DNA from: Perca fluviatilis
Lineage: Eukaryota > Chordata > Actinopteri > Perciformes > Percidae
Length of the DNA stretch: 64,000 nt
Direction of reading: 5' to 3'
Assembly: GCF_010015445.1 (NCBI RefSeq)
Contig: NC_053122.1
Coordinates: forward strand, 33,983,513 to 34,047,512
Positions 48,828-58,800 of this stretch are shown in pieces. Both the position numbers and the translations under genes were made by a program. The notes under the pieces were generated by a model. The model was not told where the DNA came from, ran no database searches, and saw nothing but the letters and a program-made list of their open reading frames with translations. Position 1 is the stretch's first letter; each line of letters begins with the position of its first letter.

Positions 48828-51059
48828 CATTTAGATTGATATTTTTTCAAAATTCAGTCAACTCTTGGCACCTTGTGAAATACGTCAGTCCATAAATCAT
48901 AAAACTTCACATTAATGAAACAGAGAACAAACCATCCTCCCCTCTGGCTGCAGTTAGATAAACACTAAATGAAATGTCCAACACTGAATCCAGCTCCCAA
49001 TGAGCCCCAGGGTCGGAGGAGCCTAAAACAGCTGGCAGGTGCGTGCAGGGAGGTTTAGAGCTCAGCGAATAAGCCACGGATGTGAAAAGAAATCAAACAT
49101 CAAACCGCAGTTTCAGTGTTGTCACAGCAAACAAAAGAGTCTGCTTCCACAGCAACATTACGCACACAGATAGCCAACACTATTCTCCTAAATGGCATTG
49201 TCTTAAATCCCTATATAGACAACTCTACAGAATGTGAATGGAGCCTTACCAGCTGTCCTGTGCGCATTCTGCTCCAAGCGCGCACCGGAGAGGACAGCGC
49301 AGCCGCTTCTTCCACGCAGGGCGCAGCTCATGTTTTGGGCTATCCATACAGCGCGATGTGTCATGTTTTACGCCTTATTGTCACGGCTTGTAAGTGTTCA
49401 GAGCAGGCTGTCTCCACTGAGGCTGAAGCAAACATGAAGAATCCATCTAAAGCGGTTCTGCTTCAACGCGAGAGGCGCCTCCTCCTCTTAGTTATTTACG
49501 CGGGCCAAAATCCCTTTCTCTCTGGCCGGTGTCCTGTCACGGCTACTTGCAGAGTCTCAGCACCCTGGACAAGAACAAGAAGAGGGTGGATAGTGAATAC
49601 AGTCTTCTTAAACTGCGAGCTCAAGTCATATCATCCATATTACCTCAAGTTGTATAATGGCTCTTAAAAGTTTGAGCGAAATATCACCACTGGATGAGAT
49701 GGTTTTGCACTTTTTATAATACAATTTCAACAAAAACCTGCCGAAGCAAGTGGTATATGAAATCAAAACACCTCCGTGTGAAATTAATCGTGGCTCATTT
49801 TCTTCATCCGTCACCTCTTATCTTGTTTTCAGAAAAATCCTGAAACGCGTCCAACTGTATTGGAAATAGGTAAAGTTGTCTCAGACGTATGGCCAGTTTT
49901 TTGTTTTTTTTTAAGAAATTTGTATTTAAAGAAAGAATACGAGACCAAATGACTCGTTATGATTGACATTTTGTAGACGGAAGGTCAGGGAAAATAAACT
50001 TTACAACTGACTGGGGAATGCAGAGGGAAGCCTATATAAAATCTAATTAGGGAGAAGTTTGCTTGCGGGGACATAAACACTGCTGCGCGGTTACCGAGAG
50101 AGCAGGACAGTCAAACAGTCACAAGTGTAAAAAATGTCTGTCCTCTTTTTGCTACTCGTGCCGTCTCCCTAGTGACTCACGTCCAACCATCGTTTAAGTG
50201 AAATGAAGCCAGTTTTTCAGGCATGACTCCCCTTCTCCTTACCTCCAGCAACCTGTTCAGTCTTGCCTTCAAACAGCTTGTATAGTTAATGGGTAAATAA
50301 CACCGCGGGAAACTTTTCCTCACAACATTTCCTGCGTCACTTTAAAGTAAAGTCAACGTCGATAAGAGTATCAAAACGTCCGACGAGAGACTCTGCGCGG
50401 TCATCTAATTTAGGACGAAAGTCTTCTTTCCTTCATCTTTCAAGCGCGGGTTTGAATTGTGAAGTTTAACCTGAAGAAAACGCAGCTCTTTTGGTCAAAT
50501 ATATATATTTCTTTAGCATAACAAGGTCCTAAAAAGTCCATGCGTCACGCCTTTACGCAGCTACAGTCCGTGTCTCCAAGCAAAGCGCTGCTGTTTTTCT
50601 TAAACTCTCTTACTTTTGGACTCAGGTATCCAGTTGTCAGAAGACCGTGGCGCTCCGGTGTCTTCTCAGGAGTCTACCACACAGCTGCTGAACAATGTCT
50701 ACAATGCCTCGCAGGACTGGAGGCTATGCGTAAAAACAGCGCGCCGCTCCGCCTGTCAGAGACTTTGTGAAACCGGAGCGCGGCGGCCGCTGTACAAAGT
50801 GCTGTGATTTCTCTTCCCCATCCACATAGCTCAGATGTCTTTTTGTTCCTGCGCTGGGGGAGGGAGAGAGGGAAGGAGGGTGGGAGGGAGGGAGGGATGG
50901 AGGGAAGTGATTGTCACACAGGACAGTCATGGAGTGTTTCTGGAAAAGAGTTCCAGTGGAAGAATCCAGCGAGTGACATCTGTCCTTTAGTGTTTACACT
51001 CTGGCTCATAAAATGTGTGGAGGGTTTCACTATATTCCACTTGTAGGCGCAGCAAGCAT

Positions 51060-51060
<1 letters not shown>
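48826..51060. other. CpG-rich, repeat-poor block (49.0-50.9 kb); candidate promoter or 5' exon region
   Basis: CpG dinucleotides are frequent at 49240-49330, 50080-50110, 50380-50450 and 50530-50800 (for example AACAGCGCGCCGCTCCGCC). No transposon ends are present. On the minus strand GTCCAAAA|GTAAGAG at 50614 is a usable donor, which would fit a 5' exon of artn; on the plus strand TTACTTTTGGACTCAG at 50610-50625 is a good acceptor, so a plus-strand transcript is equally possible. A GGGA-rich run lies at 50870-50905. The actual function is unknown. Confidence 0.35.

Positions 51061-51125
<65 letters not shown>
51061..51125 (+). repeat. (CA)n microsatellite
   Basis: About 32 CA units. Confidence 0.98.
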
Positions 51126-51128
<3 letters not shown>

Positions 51129-51501
51129 CATGGACGCAATAAGAGACAATGGGCCCCTGGGCACAGACATGTAAAAGGCCTCCCCACCCTTCCTACAAAG
51201 GAGCAAAACACCCAGACTGAAAGAGGCATAAAAAGGACTACAAAAGACTCACCGCTTTTTATTCAATTTGTATCCCTTTGCGGTTGTTTTGTGCCTCTTT
51301 GTAGTCGTTTTTATGTCTTTGTGATCGTTTAGCATGTCTTTGTGGTTGTCTTGTGTCTCTTTATTGGTTGACTTTCCAACAAGAAAAATGAACAGTCACT
51401 TCAAACAGAGGCCCAGAGGCCTACTGACCCCTGGGCCTGTGCCCGTTAGGCCGGTTAAGAAATCCTTCCATGTGCACATGCATGATTGATTGCACGCACC
51501 T

Positions 51502-51504
<3 letters not shown>
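51126..51504. other. Gene-free stretch
   Basis: Includes short TTTGTGGTTGT-type repeats (51270-51370). No gene. Confidence 0.4.

Positions 51505-51582
<78 letters not shown>
51505..51582 (+). repeat. (CA)n microsatellite
   Basis: About 38 CA units ending in CGCG. Confidence 0.98.
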
Positions 51583-51583
<1 letters not shown>

Positions 51584-52061
51584 GTGTTTGCCACCCTGCT
51601 TCATATATATTTGCCCAGTCAGTCCTGCCCTGACCTCTGTCCCAGACTGTGTCACCTGCTGTTAGGCCTGAAGGATGGGCAAAAGTACCCCGGACCAGAC
51701 CCTGCTCACTGCAACACAAACCACGCACCTTCCACCGGCGGAGCTCGCCGCCACTCTCCACCCCTCCACCACTGCAGGTTTGTCCCGTTCCGACCTGCCA
51801 CCCCGCTCCACCCACCTACCGACGCACGGAAAGGCCCTCCAGCTGAGGCACTCCCTGCAGGGCAAACACTGAGGCCCGCCGAGCACAAAGGCTGGGTAAA
51901 TAGCTCATTAGCTTTCCTCTCCGGGCCCACTCTCCGCGCCGAGGCAGAGACAAATGCAGGGAGGATCCCTCGGTCTCTGCCACAGTGCTATTTATAGGAG
52001 CGACCGACAAGGCGACAATGCACAGCTGCGGTGCATGACACGCAGGAATGTACTGTCAGAT
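51583..52061. other. Gene-free, C-rich stretch
   Basis: A proline/threonine-like open frame in several frames results from C-rich composition. No domain or splice support. Confidence 0.4.
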
Positions 52062-52291
52062 TAGGGCAGCAACTAACAATTATTTTTGATTATATTCTGG
52101 ATTAATCAATTAGTTGTTTTGCACAAAAATGTCTTGTTTAGTCCACAACTCAAAGATATTCAGTTAACTGTTCCCAAAGAATCTTTTACTTTTCTTTCTT
52201 AAGAAATGACTCAAACCGATTAATCGATTATCAAAATAGTGGGCGATTAATGAAATAGTTGACAACTAACAGATTCATCTTTGCGGCTCTA
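52062..52291. mobile_element. hAT MITE, TAGGGC-GCAACTAAC ends
   Basis: Starts TAGGGCAGCAACTAACAATT and ends GACAACTAAC..TTGCGGCTCTA, inverted. The 8-bp flanks TGTCAGAT and CATCAGAT agree at six positions. Interior ATTAATCGATTATCAAAATA is diagnostic of a very common fish hAT MITE. Confidence 0.8.
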
Positions 52292-52765
52292 CATCAGATA
52301 ATAAGGGATGGGGGGAGGGAGGCCTGCTAGGATTAAACAAAAATAATATTTGTGACTTGTTGAGATCCAAGATAAGACAGATGGCTTTGTAACACTTTTC
52401 TTTCCCTAGCATTGTCCAGAACGAGCCTATTCAAACACACATTACCGCACACATCAAACTGACTTGGCTGCCAAAAAATACCAGTCCTCTTAAAAAAAAA
52501 AAGATCAGGTAATGCCCTCCTGAGTGAAAACTGTCCTCAATAAAAAATGAATCAGTGATTCAGCAGACGGCACCGCACTGCAACCAGGGCCACACATTTA
52601 AGAAGTGTGTCTACATCATCCATCACGGTGAGCAATGATGATGAACTTGTTCGGCATTGTGAGAGGGATTTGCAGCATGACACTGTTTGTACATCCACAG
52701 TTAAACCCTGTGCAAGCATAAATCATCAGCGCACGCACACACGCACAGACACACACACACACACA
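52292..52765. other. Gene-free stretch
   Basis: Short CA tract at its end (52749-52765); nothing else recognised. Confidence 0.4.
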
Positions 52766-53061
52766 GTGCGTGGCACTATCTTTGTGGGGACCCGTCATTG
52801 ACATAATGCATTCCCTAGCCCCTTACCCTAACCTTAACCATCACAACTAAATGCCTAAGCTTAACCCTTACCCTTACCCTCACCCTAACCATAACCTAAT
52901 TCTAACCCTAATCCTAAAACCCTTAAAACCTAAAAAGTCTTAACCCTCAAACTGCCCTTAAAAATTGTGGGGTCCAGCATTTTGGCCCCACAAAGCTGTC
53001 CGGACCCCACAAGTATACTGGACTCCTGTTTTTTTGACCCCACGAATGTAGTTAAACGAGA
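52766..53061. repeat. CA-flanked GTGGGGACC repeat, copy 2
   Basis: Starts GGCACTATCTTTGTGGGGAC, contains a TAACCCT-rich tract and ends GTTGTGGGG then TCCAGCATTTTGGCCCCACA and ACCCCACGAATGTAG. Nearly identical in order to 38939-39218, and again bordered on both sides by CA tracts. Confidence 0.8.
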
Positions 53062-53070
53062 ACACACACA

Positions 53071-53145
<75 letters not shown>

Positions 53146-53169
53146 CACACACACAAACACACACACAAA

Positions 53170-53224
<55 letters not shown>
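53062..53224 (+). repeat. Long (CA)n microsatellite
   Basis: About 80 CA units with a few interruptions (ATA, AACAC, AAACC); the longest simple repeat in the window. Confidence 0.98.
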
Positions 53225-53227
<3 letters not shown>

Positions 53228-54409
53228 AGTCTGTCAAGCTGCTGGAACACATGATGGCTGTTGTGGAATATTTTATTTCCTTGTAAGAATGTAAAACTGA
53301 ATTTATGACATTTGTTTTCAACCAGATAAGCCGTTTTTGGGGGTCTGTAGAAAGTTGACTATTCTCCTGAAAGTAATCATGCTCTTAGGGATGAACCTTG
53401 TTTCCATGGATACAGGGTGCTGGTTTGGGCCATTGGAGCTGCCGAGTCCATCCAAGTTCAGCAGGACTGGATGAGGGAGAGGACGGGTGGTTTGGATTTT
53501 GGGTGGTGATGCTGAAGGGAGAGGGACTGCTCCAGATGTGATGTCCAGTTAAAGTGTATTTTGAATTCCCTTCAAGGTTTCTCCGGTTTCTTCTGGAGGC
53601 ACAGGTCACAGGTCCTTCCTCTCCGTCTCTTCTGTGCTTTCTCCATCTTAAAAGGTGCCTTTTTTTTCTCCTTGGGCCTGTTCCAGCTTTAAACGTTTGT
53701 TTGCACTTTTCAAGTGGGAACTCCCCTCATCCAGCACACTGTCCAAAAGCCCTCAGGCCAAATCTGTAAAAAAAACAGTCACACTGTCTGCAAAACAGTC
53801 AACTCCATAACAACGTTTCCACATTAGCTCAAACGAGCGCATGAAGCGCAGATAAATCTGCAGTCATTTACATTTCGCCAGAGCGTTTCAAAGCTGCGTT
53901 CCTGCAGGCGTCCTCCAGATTTGTTGTATCACTGTTCATCCAAACAAATCATAAAGCAAAGTGTCGGCATATGGCTTGATTAGAGGCGTTATTATGTGGA
54001 TGGATGGATGGAGGGGGGGGGGCAGTGTACACAACACGGGAGCTACAGTGTGCACTGGTGAAACTTCAGTAGGTCTCTCTGGCTTCAGTCTTATCTTAAG
54101 GACGTACAGCTAAAAATAAATCATTTCAGTATATATTAAAAGGTAGGATATGTTAGTATCGCATCGCTTTACTGTTTGTGTAAACCGTGTTCGAAGTTGG
54201 CCTTCGTCTCCGGCTCAGAGCCAGAGAGAGAGAGAAGGCAGCAGTGGCCGAGCTAGCTAGAGAGGGAATGAACTGAAGAGAGGGAGAGTCGTACAAAGCA
54301 ATGAATCAGAGGAATAAATTGATCTTGCTGCATGGCGGTTATGTTCCCGAGCACGAATTGTCTGATTATGAGATGTCTGAAAGTCTAGCAACTCCCCGCT
54401 GGCTTTGTG
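53225..54409. other. Gene-free stretch
   Basis: No gene or repeat ends recognised. A (GGAT)n/G-run lies at 53998-54021. Confidence 0.4.
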
Positions 54410-54810
54410 AGCTGGAAAAACCAAATTCTGGTCAGGCCAATCACATCGTGTAAAGAGTCGGTGGGCGGGCTTAACATAATGACGGCAGAGTTGCGACGGT
54501 TCCGCGTGAATTCCTTGCGACTTGAAAACAAAGAAGATGGCTGCTGCTGCTGCTGGCGAACAGCGTCCTTTGGAATCGGCTTTGGCCGCGACTCTGGAAG
54601 CACTGAAGTCATTCTTAAAAAGGGAGACGTGTTCGGAGTTTCGTCGACCGGATACGGCAAAAGTTGAATCTATCGACTAGCGTCGCTCTGGTTGGTTGTA
54701 GCGCTATCCTATTGCGTGCAGAGGGAATTTGAAAGACAACCGTTCGGATTGAGCCCTGCCAACGGTGAGTTCCCAGACCCAACACCTTGATGTGGGTCTG
54801 GCTTGTTAGA
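54410..54810 (+). mobile_element. Repeat carrying a helicase fragment, copy 2
   Basis: Shares GGCCAATCACATCG (54437), CCGGATACGGCAAAAGTT (54647) and AGCGCTATCCTATTGCGTGCA (54701) with the block at 27407-27760 in the same order. The ends CCAGAC/GTCTGG-like strings are poorly defined. Confidence 0.55.
54537..54680 (+). pseudogene. Decayed RecQ-like helicase N-terminal fragment, copy 2
   Basis: From ATG 54537 the frame reads a poly-alanine start then EQRPLESALAATLEALKSF, parallel to EHQLFETALAAATNEL in copy 1. In another frame ILKKGDVFGVSSTGYGKS aligns with the motif I segment of copy 1, with the 'LPTG' of the motif changed to 'SSTG', then a stop. Too short and broken to be functional. Confidence 0.55.
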
Positions 54811-54909
54811 TGGACAGTGAAGGCATCATCCAAGTTAGTACAAATCATCGAGAGGGGGACACGACTATCTGAATCCATCCTACAGCTGACAATACTTTTC
54901 ACTCTTTTT

Positions 54910-55332
54910 GGTTGACAAAATAATCTCATCAAAGGGTCAGTTTAGGAGCTGTTCCGGAGCTTTTGGTTATACCATAATCTTCATCAGGAGATGATTTTGC
55001 CCAGGGAAATGTGGATATTCAAATTATATTTCTTTGGAAGCAGCCATTGAAAAAAATGATCTAACTAAAAGGTCCATTTAGTGGCAAACTCCATCTGCTG
55101 AAGAATATCATGCTATATGATAAAAAAAAAAGCTCCAGAACACTTAACTTCAAAAAGGTCAAGCAATTTAAATCTCAATCTCCCAAACATGGTCCTTAAA
55201 GTTCTCAGACACAAAAAATGAAAATGTGAACATCTGCAATGTCATGACAACTGGGCAAACTACAGCTGATATATGACTGAAAGCTCCAGAACAGCCACTA
55301 AATGGACCTTGTGGTGATATTATTTTGTCAAC
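54910..55332. mobile_element. MITE with GGTTGACAAAATAAT ends
   Basis: Ends GGTTGACAAAATAATCTCAT and the inverted GTGATATTATTTTGTCAACC. Inner matching blocks (AGGTCCATTTAGTGGC near 55069 and GCCACTAAATGGACCT near 55295) also pair. No coding frame. Confidence 0.8.
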
Positions 55333-55465
55333 CTAGACTTAGACCCAAGGAGTATTGGACTACTTAATAGACATTTGACTTAGACGATTGACTGTTACAA
55401 TTCATTAAACTAATAAGTTCATTGCAGACAATAACACTGCTGTCAGCTGGCTAAAAATAAAGCTG

Positions 55466-55496
<31 letters not shown>

Positions 55497-55748
55497 CATA
55501 TTCTTAAACACAATATTGCCAGCAACTATGATGACATTTATTTTAATTTGATTGCTGTCTTCAGAGCAAGGTGTAGCAAAATGCACTCTGGCTGCCAAAG
55601 TTGTAAAAAAAAAAAAGAAACGTATTTGTACTTCCTCCTCATAATTCATCCTAAAGGTCACACAGCTGACTGAGGAGTGTTTTCTAACTTAGTAGCTTCC
55701 ATCGCAGCAGGACGGACACACAGAAACACGGAAAACATGATCTCTTAA
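55333..55748. other. Gene-free stretch
   Basis: Contains a (TTA)n microsatellite at 55467-55496; nothing else recognised. Confidence 0.5.
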
Positions 55749-56704
55749 AGGTCCCATGGCATGAAAAGTTAACTTTGAGGTTATTTAACATTAATATGAG
55801 TTCCCCCAGCCTGCCTATGGTGCCCCAGTGGCTAGAAATGGTGATAGGTGTAAACCGAGCCCTGGGTATCCTGCTCTGCCTTTGAGAAAATTAAAGCTCA
55901 GATGGGCCGATCTGGAATCTTCTCCTTATGAGGTCATAAGGAGCAAGGTTACCCCCCCTTTCTCTGCTTTGCCCGCCCAGAGAATTTGGCCCACCCATGA
56001 GAGAGAGACATCATGGCTTTCAAACGAGCAAAGTGGCAGTTGGTCAAGGCCACACCCCCCCCCTTCTCCTCAGTAGCTACAGACACAGAAATGGCATATC
56101 CTAAGAAAGCTCATTGTGGGACTGGCTCTAGTGGCTGTAATTCTGCACCAAGGCTGAATTTTGGGAAAGGGACTTGAGATACAGTATTAGGGGACCACTA
56201 AGGTCTATATAAAAGAGACTTCAGATACAGTATTAGGGGACCACTAAGGTCTATATAAAAGAGACTTCAGATACAGTATTAGGGGACCACTGAGGTCTAT
56301 ATAAAAGAGACTTCAGATACAGTATTAGGGGACCACTAAGGCCTATATAAAAGAGACTTCAGATACAGTATTAGGGGACCACTAAGGTCTATATAAAAGA
56401 GACTTCAGATACAGTATTAGGGGACCACTAAGGTCTACATAAAAGAGACTTCAGATACAGTATTAGGGGACCACTAAGGTCTATATAAAAGAGACTTCAG
56501 ATACAGTATTAGGGGACCACTAAGGTCTATATAAAAGAGACTTCAGATACAGTATTAGGGGACCACTAAGGTCTATATAAAAGAGACTTCAGATACAGTA
56601 TTAGGGGACCACTAAGGCTTATATAAAAGAGACTTCAGATACAGTATTAGGGGACCACTGAGGTCTATATAAAAGCATCCAAAGAGCACCATGTCATGGG
56701 ACCT
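55749..56704. mobile_element. TTAA-flanked MITE, AGGTCCCATGGCATG family, copy 2
   Basis: Ends AGGTCCCATGGCATGAAAAG and CATGTCATGGGACCT, flanked by TTAA (55745-55748, 56705-56708). The left body is nearly identical to 14728-15175 in the same orientation. Its right half is the 46-bp tandem array. Confidence 0.85.
56197..56680 (+). repeat. 46-bp tandem array inside the MITE, about 11 units
   Basis: Unit starts are spaced 46 bp from 56197 to 56657. Same unit as at 15291-15680, with TATATAAAAG in nearly every unit (one has TACATAAAAG). The array has about two more units than the other copy. Confidence 0.95.
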
Positions 56705-56708
56705 TTAA

Positions 56709-57139
56709 CAATTCAATGTCATCTTTAAAACTGTTTTGTGTCCTTCTAAAACTAGATTTATATCCATATATTCACTGGAAACGCTCATTGCACGCTACGT
56801 GTTTAGAGGCTGACAGGACGAGAAGAGACACTGGAGCGATACAGGTGCACGGAAGCCCCGTGGGCGTGTCACACCCACAGACACAAGGTGAACTGACACA
56901 GTGTGGGACACAGTGTAAAGAAGGGAATGTTGTTTTCCCTCATCTCAGCTGACCTGACATTAAGTAAACAGAGGGAGAAAAAAAAAAAAAAAACCCGCTC
57001 TGAATGGGTGTTTTCTCTCCCCATTCCAACTCATTTTACGAGGAGTTTAAATTTCAGACCCCGGAGGTCATGGCCCCTCCGTTCCAATCCTACTGAGAGG
57101 AGGTGGGGCAGGGAAACCTGTCGCCGAGAATAAAAGGCC
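56709..57139. other. Gene-free stretch
   Basis: An A-run lies at 56979-56993. No gene recognised. Confidence 0.4.
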
Positions 57140-57460
57140 CCATCGGCTGAAGAGGTGCAGGCGTGCTCACGCTCGGGTCTGCCCGGACAAACGTCAATGA
57201 CCGCCCTACAGCCGGGCCTGTCGGGGCCAGCTGCCTCGGGGTAGATCCCAGGTGGCGAATATCCTCCCGCTGCGAGGGAGCGAGCGTTCGAATCCCGCCC
57301 AGCGGAGGTTAGGAAATCTTGTCGATGTCAGAGTAGTCAGAGCGAAGGTGGTTCTGGTGAACCGACGAGGCGTGACTTGTGGAGGCCCGAAAGTTTCTGT
57401 CACCCCATTAACGGCAGGATGGGACGGTCCGGCGGCGCTTTAAGGGGCCCCCCTCGGCAT
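57140..57460. other. GC-rich block of unknown nature
   Basis: Strongly CpG-rich against AT-rich surroundings. Contains a Pol III B-box-like string (GCGTTCGAATCCCGCC, 57284-57299) with a weak A-box-like string 40 bp before (TAGATCCCAGGTGG). A closed tRNA cloverleaf could not be drawn, so a tRNA gene is not called. It could be an SINE head or a fragment of a structured RNA. Confidence 0.3.
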
Positions 57461-58261
57461 CTCGTCCTCTTTCACCTCTGACTGACTTACAGCAGCCACA
57501 GCTGGACGGTCCGCTCTCGCTGCTTCTCAGCAACGCTCCACTGGTTTATGGCGACGTTGTGGTGTGTGAAAATTGAGTGAGAGATTCACGGCTGCAGCTG
57601 AATAGCCTGTGTGTTTATTGTGTGTGGGAGTGTGTGTGTGAAACAGGTCTTGAATGGGTCCCTCATGGCAACCGCAATGAAACAAGATCTGCCTCAGAGT
57701 TGAGCAGGTGAAGAGAAAGAAATACACGGCACGGGGATAGTAAGACGCAGCAAAACGGAAAGAATGAGGGAGGAGTGGGCGGAGGGGAGTTTGGGAGAAA
57801 AGTGAGAGTCGGAGAAGGACACGGAGTGGGACAGACATAAACACACGAGAGAAGAAAAAAAAAAAAATAAGGAGAGTACATTAGGGAGGAAGTCTGGTGG
57901 ATGGAAGATTGAAAAATGATTTCCCCTGGCTCTGCAGGTAGGAGATACAGAGCAGGAGAGGAAATCCCCTTCTCTCCACGCTCCTCCGTTCCATCCCTCC
58001 ATCATCTTTACTGTGAGCCTTCTGCAGTTTGTAACCTCTGGAACAGACTAAGTGACACACAGACAGTACAGACCGTGTAATACCTGATGCATGCTGCATG
58101 ACACGAGGCCACCTTTAACTGCAAGCGGCACCGAAGGCCACGCTGCGCTCTGAAAAGCCGTCTGTGAAGACGTCCAGGCCACCCGCGGTCACATTTTGAC
58201 AAAACCAGGGATGAAAAGTACTGCATGCCTGCTGATAAAACCAAGGGGGTAAGCCAGCCTC
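57461..58261. other. Gene-free stretch
   Basis: No gene or repeat ends recognised. Confidence 0.4.
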
Positions 58262-58800
58262 CACAAAGCGTAGCTCCTATAGAGCCATTTTGTTGCTAAC
58301 AAGCCATCACACCCCACCCCCCCTCCCCCCGTTAGCATCCCATTGACTGCCATTCATTTTGGCGTCACTTTGACAGCGAATAACTTTACATCTGAAGCGT
58401 ATAAAAGACTTTATTTGTCCATCTTTTATTTCTAAAGAAACACGACAATGTATAAATATCTCACGTTATGGCTCCATACGTTTTTGTAAAAATAGGCTAA
58501 CGATTGTGTCATAACCACGCGACTTATGCATAGAGGAATTACCGTACAGTACAGGAGAAGCTCGCAGGCAGGTTCGACCTACATTAGTCGTTTAAGTTTA
58601 ATTACTAATGTTATCTCCTTACATATACCTACGCTCTCCGTCTCTGTAAGATTGGGAATGATGGAGATTTCTCTTGGCACAGCTACCAGAAGACTTCACA
58701 CTTTCAGACAGGTCGCTCACGTCACATTTACGTCGACGAGCTCAGTTTGCAGCTGCGCGGTAACGCTCAGCCCTCACCGGAAAAGTGCTTCTAATATCCT
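58262..58800. repeat. Dispersed fish repeat (GTTAGCATCCCATTGACTGCC)
   Basis: Blocks GAGCCATTTTGTTGCTAACA, CCCATTGACTGCCATTCATT, TTTGGCGTCACTTTGACAGC and GAATAACTTTACATCTGAAG occur in the order I remember from a common percomorph repeat. The class and exact limits are not certain. Confidence 0.5.

Noticed and set aside
49116..49667. 183-residue plus-strand open frame
   Set aside because: No recognisable domain, signal peptide, or splice context; it probably reflects CpG-rich composition.
57241..57300. tRNA gene
   Set aside because: A B-box-like string is present, but no acceptor stem or anticodon arm can be paired.
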